Assembly (NCBI GenBank): GCA_022575985.1
Contig: JAKSXM010000142.1
Span: forward strand, 3,162,001-3,226,000
Source: Anagrus nilaparvatae
Taxonomy: Eukaryota > Arthropoda > Insecta > Hymenoptera > Mymaridae
Direction of reading: 5' to 3'
Length of the DNA: 64,000 bases
Shown here: piece by piece, positions 45,948-59,400 of the stretch
How positions within the stretch are numbered: position 1 is the stretch's first letter
How the letters are laid out: every line of letters begins with the position of its first letter
The notes under the pieces: model-generated
The model's database searches: none
The model's input: only the letters and a program-made list of their open reading frames with translations
What the model was told of the DNA's origin: nothing
Translations under genes and position numbers: made by a program

Positions 45948-47645
45948 CATTTAAATTACAAAAATAATAAAATTTTTCTGATATTTGAATAAAACGAGCT
46001 TAAAATTTCAAGATCAAAAATATTTCTTAATAACCAATTATTTCTAAAAAACAGGGGTAAGAGATGAGTAAGTTGATTAAACTATTAAGAACATAATAGT
46101 TTGTGGATAAACCAGAACTTGAAATTAAAGAAAATTTCAATAAGATGCTTTTACTTAAATATAAACACACACATATAAAGATAATATAATTTAAGTTTCA
46201 TCGAGAGAGAGAAAGAGCAAGCGAAGAAAATTGTAATTCCTATCTTAATCACTTTGGAAAAGTTTACTTTACACTGTTACAACTATAACGAGAGTTTAAA
46301 TTATTTTTTTTTTCCTATACTTTTTTTCAACTTCTTCATTTCTATATACCAAAGCTACTGAAGATGAATGACTTGATTTTAATTAAGAAGAGTGAACGTT
46401 CATTTTTCACACAAAAAAGTAAAACTTTTCTTTTTTTTCCTTCAAATCTTTTACACACTTTTTTTATTAAAAAAAATTCTTATTTTAAAATTCTGAAGTT
46501 AAATTACAGTTTTATTAAATGTGAGGGAAAAAAAAATTCAAATTGTATTTAAAAGATTATTTTTGAGATAATTAAAGCGGTTAAATTTATGTTAGGAATT
46601 GTATATTAGCTTGGAACCAAATTCTAAAATGACTTTTTATGTTAAAGAACCAGACTAATATACATTTATATATAAATTAAGAAATAATAAGTTATAAAAT
46701 ATTTTAATTTTTTTAGGAAATAATAAAGTTTATATATATTTTTTTAAATTTCAACTATATTACTTTAATAATAGTCATTGCATTTCCTTGAGAAAGTATT
46801 ATTAGTGCCAAAAAGTAATAGTTTATGTGATAAAATACAAAAGGTTTATTAACCTATTTCATACTCTAAACAACTTTTAATATCATTTATTTGCCAAGAA
46901 ATGAAATAAAAATATATGAAAATATAAAAATTTCTCTATTTAATTACAAAATAAATTTACTACTATTTAATTTTAGAAAAATTTTTTAGGTCTATTTAAT
47001 AAATAAAATGAAATTTACTATCCTCTTTAAATTTTTTATATGCTTTTATTTTTGTTGACAAGGTCGCAATAAAAGACGTGATTGAAGTAGTATAAAAGTT
47101 GATTTGGTCAGACATGCCGTATCTAAAACTCAGAATAAAAGCTTTTTTCTCGCTTTTGATGTTCAAAGGCGAGAATAAAAATGTATATACTTCAGACACA
47201 TACATTTCCTTTTATATATTGAATTGTTGGCCTATAAAAGAAGAATGGGTAGTTTCTTTTTTTTTAAATCATTTTCGTAGTATATGATTATGGAAATTTG
47301 TAAATTAAAGTATTAAGTATATGGGTTGATGTTTTTTAAGTGTAGATTCTTTGTGTGGCCAGGTCTTAAATGAACTCCAAAGTCTTAAAGCATATTTAAA
47401 AAAAATAATTTTTTAGCTTTCTAAACCTCATGTCATACTCTTTTTTTAAAGTAGTTTTAATTTTTTTTAATATTTCACTTTTCAAAATTCTCAACGTACT
47501 ATTTTGTTTATTTTTCTTTTTTATAAAATGCTCATTTAATTTCCATTACTTCCAAAAATTATTATCCTTATCGCGTAAAAGGCTATTCTCGGATAAGTAT
47601 AGTGGTTTGACCCCCGGAAACATACATAACCTAAGTAGTAGCATC
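45948..47645. other. AT-rich DNA, no gene seen
   Basis: Low-complexity sequence with a GA-rich patch near 46204-46226. Confidence 0.45.
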
Positions 47646-47648
47646 CGA

Positions 47649-48131
47649 AAACTTATCAAAAAACTCACTGAATCCCGTTGGAACTAGACGTCTAAAAAAG
47701 TTTCTTTTTTTTTGGTTTCCAGATTTTATTTAATTTCACTGACTTATAAACAGATAATAATAATAATAATAATAACTCTATTTATTGGCTAGAAGACATA
47801 TATCACCATTTTTTAAGAAAAATTTTTTTTTAGGCCCTTAGGGCCCCTTTCAGACCCCGAAAGACAGTTTTGAATTTTTCAAAAATCGTTTTATTAGCAC
47901 AAAAAAATTATACCATCCTTAGATTTTTTTTATACCTAGCTGCCGGTGGGGTGAGAAACAATATTTTTTAATTTTTTTAAAATCTCTTAGAGGGGGAACC
48001 ACTTCTAATATCTGAAAATTCAAAATCTTGTTATTTAGTGCTATATGCCTTACAGTTTTTTAGGTTTTCAGGGGCCTGTCATGACCTAGAGGTCTAATTC
48101 TAACGGCAATCAGTGAGTTTTTTGATAACTT
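47649..48131. repeat. Inverted-repeat element, 0.48 kb
   Basis: ACTTATCAAAAAACTCACTG, then CCGTTGGAACTAGACGTCTA, at 47651 is mirrored at about 48091-48131 by AGGTCTAATTCTAACGGC, then ATCAGTGAGTTTTTTGATAA. Arms are about 42 bp. The interior contains an AAT microsatellite (about 47756-47776) and a GC-rich GGCCCTTAGGGCCCC palindrome near 47834. A few bases downstream, at 48214, is a poly-G run. Confidence 0.6.
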
Positions 48132-48219
48132 TTTGTATGCTAGCCAGATCCGGAAGTAACCTTTCCAGTAAAAGATAATTTTTTATGCAACAGAAATAGA
48201 AGCAAATAAGAATGGGGGG

Positions 48220-51200
48220 GGGGCGGAGCCCCGCCTCCAACTTTTGCTAGTATATATATATTAGCACTCATGTTATATCAAAAAATTTTGAAGTTAAAAA
48301 TTTCAAAATAACATTTATATGAATTTATTTTTTTCCGTCGTTTTTCTCAAACATTTAACAAAATTACAAAAAATTAATTTATCAATCTTAAAATGATAAA
48401 TTAAAGAGTTACTTATTAACTCGTAGTCTAATATACATAAATATTTTGCCTAGAAAAAAGGTGTAAAAAAAAGAAGAAAAAAAAATCAAGTAGCAGAAAA
48501 ACGAGGTCGAAAGCACCGTTCATAACAGCCTGAGAGTACACCCTTACAACAAAGACAAATTAACCGTTGAAAGTAGGGAAGTTTTAATTGCGTCAAGCGT
48601 CAACTACCTATGGATATAAATGTACATATATATATTTCGCAGATCCTTTGACAGAATCGTCTACTTCCTTTATTCTTTTTTTTTTACATCAAGATTTTCT
48701 TCTTTCATTTTTTTTTATATTCTTTGTCTTAATATCTATGTATCATTTTTTATTTTATAAAAAATTCTTTTAATAAAACTTTTACGTTCGTTTACTTTTT
48801 TTTTTTAACTCTTGTAATTTATTCAGCAATCGATAATTATACATTCTTCATCGAATAAAAAAAAAAAGGAATACCAACACATATTTAGGTTCTGTAAGAA
48901 AGGAAAAAAGTAAAAGATCTACAGAAAGTTTTTTTCTTTTAAAAAAGAACAAGTAAAAAAGAAAAGACAAAGCTTCATTTACTTTTTTTATTTTGGGGTC
49001 ATTCTTTCGACTTTACTTGAAAAAATTGAAGTTTTCTATATATTTTACCTCTTTTTCAAGGAAGTCATGGACTAAAAATCAAAGAAAAATAATAATAAGT
49101 ATTAAAAGGTAATCCGAAGGTCAAAAGAAAAAGAAAAATAAGTAATATTATAAATGTAAAAAATTTTTTTTACTTCGTGTATTTTTTTTTAATTTATATT
49201 TTTAATTACACTCGTTTACAAAATGGTTGCTTACAGTTTATTAAACTAATGTTTACTCTTTCAACGTTTTATTCCAAGCTTAAATAAGACTTTATAGACA
49301 CATTTAAAAAATCGTATACATTTATTTTATCCCAGAGGAGCTCTTTTATTAAATTACAGTACATTTTTTTATTTAGACAATGAGTTTTGATTAAAGTAAA
49401 AATAAAATTACAGTTTTGACTTTTTAGATTAAATTTTATTAAACTTAATGTAAAATCCTATCATAGTTTAAAACAGATCATAGTTTCTGTACTATTTGAG
49501 ACATTTAAGTCTAAAATTCTTCAGAATTTACAAGATTTCGTAATATTTTGATGAAAGATGCCTTAAGGTATAAACTTGGTTGAATTAATCTTACAAGCTA
49601 ACTTGAATTTCTAACAACTTCAAATTTCAAGAACATTGAAAGTTTTTTAAAAAAATTCTTAACTACCCAAAAAGTTTAGTCTTATAATTTGAAAATTCTC
49701 TTGACATTCGCCCAAAAATAACCAAAAAAGTACTAAAAAATAAGAAGAATAAAATAGCCCAAATGCAAAAACTTACTGAACTAAGAATACCCATTTAACC
49801 TGACAAGCATTCATTGTTATTCATTAATTTTTATTATAAAGTGAAAAAAACTCAGCAAAACTTCCATAAAATTCAGTAAAAAAAATTTTCTTTATTATTA
49901 CCAAAGTTATTTCGTTTATTTTTATTAAAATTGTCATTTTAAATTTTTTTAAAAGCATATATAAATTTTTATCTTCTTATATATGACATAAAAAGTCTTG
50001 ATCAAGTTTTGACAGTTTGGATATCTTGTCAGTAAAACTTCCATAGAGTAATAATAATAAAGCTCAGGACAAGCTTAAAAAATTCTTTCATAATACATCA
50101 CTTTTTCGAGTAAAAATTTCCAAGTTTTTTTAACACTAACAATTCTAATAATTCATTAAATAAGTAAATTAGTTTTTGTAATAATATTGATAAATCAGCA
50201 AAATGAATTAAAACCTATAAATAAAGTTATTAAACAAAGTTCGTATTTAACTAAAATTGAGCTTTTAATAATAATAATCCACTTATAGTATAATTCATAT
50301 CCAACGATTGAGTTACAGAAAGTTCAATATCATACCACAAAATTTTCATTGTATTTCTTAATATCTATAGCTTTGTAAAGTATAATATAACTTTTAAGAA
50401 TATATGTATATACCTTTGTGTATTTCCAACTGAGATTTATATATAAACTGACTATAGGATTTGGATTTTGCTCTAATTAATGATATAACCCAATTATTTT
50501 CATATATACATTTAGATAATAAAAAGTTTTTTGATGTTTGATTTGTACTAATTAAAAATTTTTTACTAATTGATATTCTTATAAAAATTTTTATTCAATT
50601 TGGGACATTTTAGCTGTTTTATGAAATGAAATTTTAGTATCAGAATTTATTTTATTGCAAAACGTGTAAAAATTAAAAATTAAATTCTTTGTTTAACACG
50701 TAAATCAATATTAATGTTTATTTTTTTCATTATCTTTTTTACTCATATTTCCATTACCCATATATTAATGTATATATATATATATATATATGATGAATTA
50801 TTGGAATTTTATTTTTCTATCAATATTTATGTCTACACGATTTTTTATTTTTAGTTATACTCGATAGAAAGAGAGAGAAATACGATTAAAAAACCTTTTC
50901 AGATCTCAATTTGATTCTATTATTCATACACATCAGATGTACACTTGAAATAAATCCTATATTTTAATGTTTATATAGATTCAAATGTCGTCAAATCACG
51001 ATATATTATATATTTTTTATCATGTAGTTTCATGATATTTACTAGTCGTATCTTTTTTCTCCTTATCGATGCATAAATTTTTTTTTTGTGATTTTAGTGA
51101 GTGTTTTATGGGTTTACTGGTTTGTTTGCAATAATTTTTTATATTTTTTAACACCAATTTTTTTAATATTTTTTTCTGTATAACCTAATTTTTTTATACA

Positions 51201-52205
51201 TGCATGTGTGCACTATTTATAATCATAAAGTAATATAAATTTTTACATATAACTTTTTTTCTTTTTTATTTTTAATTTAAAACTTTTAAAAAATTAAACT
51301 TTTTGATAACTTTTTTTTTTAAAAAAAAAGAATATTATATAATATTTGTTTGTATGTATAGTGAAAAAAAATTTTTTTAAAAAAGAAAGTAATAAAAATG
51401 TTTTTTAATTTTATATAAAAGTTTCAAATAAAAGTTTATTCTTTAAATAATTTTTTTTTTTTATCTAGTATTTTATAATATTAAAATGTATTATAAGCTT
51501 TTTTAACTAATTACTTTATATTTTAATTTTTTTAAAGTTGAATTTAATGTTAGAATTCACCACGTAGTTTAATAATTAATGCAGCAAAAAGGTTTTGTAA
51601 AATAAAATTATGAAAAAAACTTTTTAGTTAACGTTAATTTAGTACAATTTTAAGGCTAATTTGGGGTGAAAAAATGTTTAGGGATCAAAAGCAACAAGGA
51701 ATCTGAAGTTTAACTTTTTGATTTTTATAAGAATTAATAAATCACTAAAAAAATTGTATATAAGTTCATGTAATCAAAGATTAGTGTCATTGAAAATTAT
51801 TTTTTATTTACGTATCAAAATATTTAATCATTTAGTATACACATATCAAAGGAGCAAGTTTTGATACCAGCGTGATCACTAGAAAACAAGAGATATGTGT
51901 TTTTCGCCAATGTTTTCAATATTTTTTGCCCACCAAGGTGCAGAACAAGAAAGAAAATTCCGTGCCATGTTTTATGCCCAAGAGGGCAAAAAATAGTTTT
52001 TTTTTTCTGAAAGGAAAAGGTTATTTACAAGTATATAACATTGGATTGTAATTAAAAAATTGAAAATATAATATATTAGTTACTAAACCTAATACTGTTA
52101 TAAGAAACGATGGCTAATCATATTTTTTAATAATTATCTGGTTACCTACAAACGCATAATAATGATTAAAATTGAAGAATTATTCAACCATAATTATGAG
52201 TCAAG
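48220..52205. other. AT-rich DNA, with one unique patch
   Basis: About 48495-48660 (GAGGTCGAAAGCACCG, GCCTGAGAGTACACCC, GCGTCAAGCGTCAAC) is unique and clearly less AT-rich, with no recognisable product. A (TA)n run lies near 50768-50791. The remainder is low complexity. Confidence 0.35.
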
Positions 52206-52210
52206 ATTTA

Positions 52211-52597
52211 CACTGTAAAAAGTAACTTCCTTATATTAACAAAAAAATTAGAACATTTTCGAAAAAATTTGTAAATATTCGAAAAAAATCGTAAATTTAC
52301 TAAATTTAGTATATTAACAAAAAATTCGAGTATTCTTGATTTTTTTTGTGAATTCGCAAGAAAAATTGATAATTTACCATTTTTTTTTCGAAAATTTACA
52401 AAAAATAGTTGTGAATTTACAACTTTTTTCGTAAATTCACAAAAAAAAATCGATAATTCTCGAATTTTTAGTTAATGTACTAAATTTTGTAAATTTACGA
52501 TTTTTTTCGAAAATTTACAAATTTTTTCGAAAATTTACTAATTTTTCGAAAATATTCTATTTTTTTTGTTAATCTAAGGAAGTTACTTTTTACAGTG
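52211..52597. mobile_element. CACTGTAAAAAG palindromic MITE (copy 6)
   Basis: Ends CACTGTAAAAAGTAACTTCC and GGAAGTTACTTTTTACAGTG with TA on both sides. Both termini carry the same T-to-C change relative to other copies (AACTTCC / GGAAGTT). The arms therefore changed together, as expected if one arm templated the other or this is a sub-family. Confidence 0.88.
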
Positions 52598-52857
52598 TAT
52601 ATATTATCTCCAATACTTAAATTTATATTCTCACAAATTCATTTCTATTTCGAGAAAAATTAAAGGTGAAAACTTTTGAAATGAAAATGTTGTGGTTGTT
52701 TTGAAATAAGGTGTAGTGATTACTATACTTATGGATATCTACAACCTAACTTAAACTAATAAGTAATACCAATAAGGGATCACAAATGAAGTTTTAAATG
52801 TTATCAAATTTAAATGATGAGTACTAAATCAAGGCATCGTTAAAGTTTTTCGTACTA

Positions 52858-53075
52858 CTCCAGTTGAATCACAGGAAGGGGGGGGGGGTCTACGATTACT
52901 GGCAATCAACAGATTAGGTCTAGAATATAAACCCATTGTTTTTTTGGGTCGCTGATCATGCATTTCAGGTTTTTTTTTTTTGATTAAAATTAGATTCTTA
53001 ACTTTTAAATCAGTGACCAAAAAACGTATACTATTCCAAGTCTGGTGGTTACCAGTAAAAATACAAAAAAAGCCA
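52858..53075. repeat. Foldback repeat family C, copy 2
   Basis: AGTTGAATCACAGG, GTTTTTTTGGGTCGCTGATC and the inverse CAGTGACCAAAAAACGTATA, TGGTTACCAGTAAAA. Same words as copies at 36549-36905 and 63270-64000, plus a poly-G tract near 52877. The open frame on the minus strand is a shadow. Confidence 0.65.
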
Positions 53076-54415
53076 TGATTTTACTTGAGGAAAGACAATA
53101 TTACAAATACCAAAATTATTCTAAATTCTTAGTCAAAGCTAGATAAAAGTATTTTAAAAGAATCATCAAAATATTATTATATAATATAATTAAAAAAAGA
53201 GAGAGAAAGAGAATCAATGATATCAAATATTGAAAAAAAAGTATGTAATAATAAAAAAATTAATTAAAATTTCTTACTAAAAATCATATTAATATCAGTT
53301 TTATATAATATTAATTTTCTTTTTCTTTTTTTGTTGAATAAAAGAAATGAAATAAAAAAAAAAAGTTGTGACAATCAAAAATCGATTATACAGCTAGTTT
53401 CATTCTTTCCGAATATTTGTTCAAAGAAATATAAAAAAAAAAAGAATGAAAAAAAAAATAGTATTTATTGAATAAAAAATTGTATAAATCTTTGTATTTA
53501 CATTATTTGTCTGAAAAAAAGAAAATCAATATTTGTTTATTTTCATTTTTTAATTAAAATTTTGTTTTTTTAATTATTTTTTTTTCTTATACTCAAAAAC
53601 TTGTTACGAAATTCACTTTGTAACTCATTTTTTGTAATATAAAACTAATTTTAAAATATTTAGACGAACGCTTTACCTCACAGAAAAATAATTTTTTAAT
53701 AAACATTTTTAACAGAAAATTTAAGAAATTATTAAAATACCCATTAAAAAGGCTTTGAAAAAAATATTTTTTTTGCATATAAATTGATACATAAACTTAA
53801 TATTAAAAGTTTTTAAACATAATATTAAAAAAAATATCTCCATACTTAAAATTTATTTTTTTGAAAGTATCTTCATAAAGAAAATATGCATAAAAAAAAG
53901 GAACTTAACTATATAATATTTTGAGTATCTTTATATATATCCTTAGCCTAAGTATAAATATTCATGGTTAAGTTTATTTAAAATTGGAAAATCGCTTAGC
54001 GACTTTTACTATATCATTCAAAATAATGTTGTATGCTACTCAACAACTTTTATACGTATAATGTTAGTTTTTAATGCATTTTTATAATAATATCGTCAAC
54101 TATTTTTTACTTAATAATGATAATAATAATATTATATTGGAATAATTATGTATTCTACTTTTTTTACTTGAGGTTGATAGATAATCATTCTAAATGACTA
54201 AATGATACTCATTTAAAATTTTTTTTTAATCTAAATTTAGGTCTCTAACCTTTTAAATAATATATCTCATAAATACTTTTAAGATAAAGAGAAAAATCAT
54301 AACAGATTTTGAAACCTGAAGCAGATAAAAAATTTTTGAGACACATTAAATCTATTTTGGCCAAATATAATAATATGAAAAAACCGGAAATTCCTCCACA
54401 AGAAATTAGTTGAAA
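53076..54415. other. AT-rich DNA, no gene seen
   Basis: Low-complexity sequence only. Confidence 0.45.
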
Positions 54416-54419
54416 TATG

Positions 54420-54480
54420 GGGTTTGTATGTTCACAAAACCAACGTGCATGAAACATGTTCACTTATAACAGATCTGATT
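54420..54480 (+). repeat. Minisatellite-bearing dispersed element, end fragment A7
   Basis: GTTTGTATGTTCACAAAACC, then AACGTGCATGAAACATGTTC, matches the start of the other copies; the 24-bp units and the other end are missing. Confidence 0.5.
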
Positions 54481-54489
54481 GTAAGTTGG

Positions 54490-54780
54490 AGCCCATTAGT
54501 ATATCTTAATACTGTATTTGAAAATTTATTTATATGGCTTCCTGTGCCCTAATAACTCAAGAACCGCAAAACCAATTGACATGAAATCAGTGTCAAAATA
54601 TAGAAAACAGATCTGCGGGTGACGTAGGCCATAGAATTTCTACTCAGCTATCGTAGTTTTTGAGATATTTAATTATTTGTGTTTTAGGACTTTTAAAATT
54701 TTTAACAAAAATTGAAATATCTTGAAACTATCGGCTATAGAAGTTTTTGAATTTTTGGTTTTTAGACAATTTATTGTTTA
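54490..54780. other. Unique flank of the hairpin satellite
   Basis: Moderately GC-richer sequence (GGCTTCCTGTGCCCTAATAA, GATCTGCGGGTGACGTAGGC) that is not part of the 183-bp unit. It may be the original single-copy context of the array or a separate repeat. Confidence 0.35.
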
Positions 54781-56449
54781 ATTAAACAGTTTATATCAAA
54801 AAATGGAAAAATTATTAAGAGCCACAATTCTGCAGTCCCAACCGTGCTACTCTATCACAGTCGTTTACCCGCGCTTTATTCATTTTAAGAACCGAAGGCT
54901 TTTTAAGAACCGAAGGCGCGGGTAAACGGCTGTGGAAGATAATGGATTTTTGGTTATTAGAGAATTAATTCTTTGATTAAACAGTCCATTGGTATAGCAA
55001 AAAATGGAAAAATTATCAGCAGCCACAATTCTGCAGCCCCAACCGTGCTACTCTATCACAGTCGTTTACCCGCGCTTTATTCATTTAAAGAACCGAAAGC
55101 GCGGGTAAACGGCTGTGGAAGATAATGGATTCTTGGTTATTAGAGAATTAATTCTTTGATTAAACAGTACATTGGTATATCAAAAAATGGAAAAATTATC
55201 AGCAGCCACAATTCTGCAGCCCCAACTGTGCTACTTTATGACAGTAGTTTACCCGCGCTTTATTCATTTTAAGAACCGAAGGCGCGGGTAAACGACTGTG
55301 GAAGATAATGGATTTTTCGTTATTAGAAAATTAATTCTTTGATTAAACAGTCCATTGGTATAGCAAAAAATGGAAAAATTATCAGCAGCCACAATTCTGC
55401 AGCCCCAACCGTGCTACTCTATCACAGTCGTTTACCCGCGCTTTATTCATTTTAAGAACCGAAGGCGCGGGTAAACGACTGTGGAAGATAATGGATTTTT
55501 CGTTATTAGAAAATTAATTCTTTGATTAAACAGTCCATTGGTATAGCAAAAAATGGAAAAATTATCAGCAGCCACAATTCTGCAGCCCCAACCGTGCTAC
55601 TCTATCACAGTCGTTTACCCGCGCTTTATTCATTTAAAGAACCGAAAGCGCGGGTAAACGGCTGTGGAAGATAATGGATTCTTGGTTATTAGAGAATTAA
55701 TTCTTTGATTAAACAGTCCATTGGTATAGCAAAAAATGGAAAAATTATCAGCAGCCACAATTCTGCAGCCCCAACTGTGCTACTCTATCACAGTCGTTTA
55801 CCCGCGCTTTATTCATTTAAAGAACCGAAAGCGCGGGTAAACGGCTGTGGAAGATAATGGATTCTTGGTTATTAGAGAATTAATTCTTTGATTAAACAGT
55901 ACATTGGTATATCAAAAAATGGAAAAATTATCAGCAGCCACAATTCTGCAGCCCCAACCATGCTACTTTTTGACAGTCGTTTACCCGCGCATTCATTTTA
56001 AATACCAAAGACGCGGGTAAACGGCTGCAGAAGATAATGGATTTCTGGTTATTAGAGAATTAATTCTTTGATTAAACACGTTCCATTGGTATATCAAAAA
56101 ATGGAAAAATTATCAGTAGCCACAATTCTGCAGCCCCAATTGTGCTACTCTATCAAAGTCGTTTACCCGCGCTTTATTCATTTGAAGAACCGAAAGCGCG
56201 GGTAAACAGATGTGGATGATAATGGATTTTTGGTTATTAGAGAATTATTTCTTTGATTAAACAGTCCATTGGTATATCAAAAAATGGAAAAATTATCAGC
56301 AGCCACAATTCTGCAGCCCCAACTGTGCTACTTTATGACAGTTGTTTACCCGCGCTTTATTCATTTTAAGAACCGAAGGCGCGGGTAAACGACTGTGGAA
56401 GATAATGGATTTTTCGTTATTAGAAAATTAATTGTTTGATTAAACAGTT
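54781..56449. repeat. Hairpin satellite: nine tandem units of 183 bp
   Basis: Unit starts (ATTAAACAG or variant) fall at 54781, 54976, 55159, 55342, 55525, 55708, 55891, 56071 and 56256, with a final partial motif at 56439. Spacings are 195, then 183 five times, then 180, 185 and 183. Every unit contains AAAAAATGGAAAAATTAT, the word CAGCCACAATTCTGCAG (AGCCACAATTCTGCAG in the first unit), and a stem-loop with left arm GTTTACCCGCG and right arm CGCGGGTAAAC. In several units the stem is 19 perfect pairs, CACAGTCGTTTACCCGCGC against its complement, around a loop of about 23 bases (for example 55423-55483). The first unit has a 12-bp insertion in the loop. There is no coding frame through the array. 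Confidence 0.95.
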
Positions 56450-59400
56450 TATACGGGTAAAGGAGATGTTTTTCAGTATAATAAACAAATCCTTTAAACC
56501 TGGAATAATATTGGGACCCAAAAACCATGGAGTCTGGTAGCTAATAATTATCCTATGTTTTTTATCCTGCAAATAAAAAAGTCGAACAACTCATCTACAA
56601 TATTTCGCCCTATAAACGCAAAAAAGTTCTATAAAAATTAAAATTACCTTCGTTTGTTAATAAACAAAGTTGATTTCATATATGGCTAACTTTATTTTTA
56701 AATAAAAGTGACTTTAATTACATATTATTTTTAGCTTGCTAATTATTTTTAATTAAAAACGTTATTATTAACAAAAAGTTTTTTAAAACAATAAAATATA
56801 GTGCATCTGGAAAGCTTATTTTAATTTTAATTTCAACGTAACCATTTGTTTTTTCGCATTACATTTTTTTAGTTACCTCAATATAATATAACGAGAACAT
56901 ACTCACTAAGCCATGCGTATATTTTGTTTTTCTACGAAATAAAAAAAAAAACGTTTATTTATATGAGTGATTCCATTGAAATTGCCACTTTCTCAAATTA
57001 AAAATATTGTCTTTTCAGCTGCTTGTTAAGGCACTTGATTTTCTTAAAGTTTATAAGACAAGAAAAAATAAAACTACAGCTAGAAATCGATTTAATTGAT
57101 TCACATTGGAGTTGAAAATTCAAGCAAAATTTGAAGAAATAATTTTACAAAACTAGGCGTAGAAAATTAATAGTTTACTAATTTTACGTTCAAGGCTCAA
57201 AAATCTTTATATTTTATAAAATCACTAAAAACAGTAATTTTGATGCATTTACCCATATTCATGTATTTACAAATGTAATCAAGAAAAAGCATAGTAAAAA
57301 TTTCCTTTTTTTTTACTAAAACGTTATTTGTATAACCATTAATAAGATTTTATCACAGTGTACGTGCACGCTTACGTATGAATTTAATTTCGTGCATATT
57401 TGTGGTCAAATTACACAACTTTAGCTTAAACATTTATTTCTGTACATTTATAAAACAAAAATTTCTCTAATTATTAAAAAGAATTTTGTTTCTTATTATC
57501 ATTAAAAATAATATTTAATTAAAAATAATTAAACATAAAAAAATAGGTATTTAATGAAATTTTAATATTAAACACTTTAATTAAAAAAAATAGTATGTGT
57601 GTGTGTATTTACACATTTATTTTATTACTTTTTTAAAGTTTAATGATCTAGAAAACTAATGATTAAGCTTTAGAATAAAAAAAAATAATAATAATAAAAG
57701 TATTAAAGATAAGTATTTTCAAAGTTAAGTTTTAAAGCTCTAACTCTATATAATAGCTAAAAGATGGATAAGACTTTAAGTTTTAAAAGAACAGTCGTAC
57801 ATGTATTAAAGAAAAAATCAAAAGAATAAGATAAAAGCTTCTTTATTTACGCATGAAAAATTAATTTTAATTTCAAATTTATTAAAATATATGTAGATTT
57901 AAAAGATAAACGAGTTTTCAATTTTTCCTTTGTTTTTCTCGGTTTTTTTATACTTTGTATATTTTTAAAAGGGAAATCAGGCGTGTCTGACATTTGATTC
58001 AAGTATCTGTAGGCAACTGAGTACCCAAATAGTATACGGTTAGGTTTCTGTGCTTGAAATTTTCAAGGAAAATGCTTGAAATTCTTGAAATTTCAAGCAG
58101 AGTATTTACTATTTAGAATACGTTTCTGATTTTCGTTAAATAAATAGGTCAAAAATAGATCCCTAAATCGTTCGAAATTTCCACAAATCGTGTTCAGTGA
58201 GTAAAAAAACATACTACCATCCTATTCCCATCCACTGAACTATCGCTAGTGGGCTACGAAATACATTACTGACCATGTACATCCTTAAAAAACCTGAAAA
58301 TCAAAAACACAAAACTTTATTTTTCTTTATTTCGACCCAATTTAGAGCACCAACTTTAACATGACAAAAAAGAATGAATTATTTTAGTACAACTTTGAAA
58401 ACCAAAATACTACTATAGCCGAAGATTCTACAATATTCTTTAATCTGCAAATGTTTAAACAATAATTTTCATCAAGTAAAATCGAGTAAAATCTAAAAAA
58501 AAAAATTTTATTTATATGTATTTAGTATATTAATTTTCAGTAGACAAAAAACAATTGTATTTTAACATCAATATTCATTTACTAATTAAAAAATATATAT
58601 ATATTTTTCTAGGAAAATAAAAAAGAACATTCGCATTCGATATTATGTAGTTTGATCTATTAGCTAATTTCCCATATTTTTGCTTGCATGTATACATCTC
58701 GTTAAAATAACGCTAAAAAACTCGCTTTATTTTTCACGTAGTTATCGATTAAATCGTTTATAATTTAAACATTATCCACTTTTTTTTCCTCGTTAACTGT
58801 TCATATCTAAGTGTATTTAATCAGTAAATAATACATGGAATGAATAAATTGAATATTAAATATTTTTTTTTGTATGTATCTTATTATTAATTTTCTATGT
58901 ATGTACCTTAATTTATATTATGCATTTCTACAAGCGAACTATAAATTGATACAGAAGTAAAAACGAAAGAAAAAAAAGGAAAACTAGAAGGTATAGTAAT
59001 TGAAATTGAAATTGGAAATGCATTTCAACTATTTGCTAATATATATTGGATTGTGCATGTTTTAACCAATGTACGTATACTGATTTCTATATGTTTGAGT
59101 ATTTATATTTTCTTGTGTATGTGTAAGTTTGTCTGTGTGGGTTGGTACATATTTCTATACATTCTATTAAATACTAATTTATATATACTCGCGCGAGCGT
59201 TCCTTGAATTTATAAGCTTTTGAATTATGTGGTAAATGCTTTGTACAGACTTTTTAGCATCCAATATGTGGAGTTTAAATTTTGTTTAAAATGGAAAATA
59301 CGTCCGCTTATCAAAATAAAATTAAATTTTTGAAGTTTTTGGTATTTTTTAGAAAATACCAAATTTTAGCACCAAGGAAATATTGGAAATTTTTTCACTT

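Noticed and set aside
47430..47687. 85-codon open frame ending SSSIRKLIKKLTESRWN
   Set aside because: Its C-terminal part is the left arm of an inverted repeat and the rest is AT-rich; no recognised domain.
52829..53020. Minus-strand open frame with PPPPS
   Set aside because: The proline run is a poly-G tract inside a foldback repeat; no support for translation.
54540..54700. Possible viral or transposon coding remnant before the satellite
   Set aside because: No frame stays open long enough and no domain is recognisable; only the base composition is suggestive.
54781..56449. CRISPR-like array
   Set aside because: Units are 183-bp near-identical repeats with no short repeat/variable spacer alternation; this is a eukaryotic satellite.
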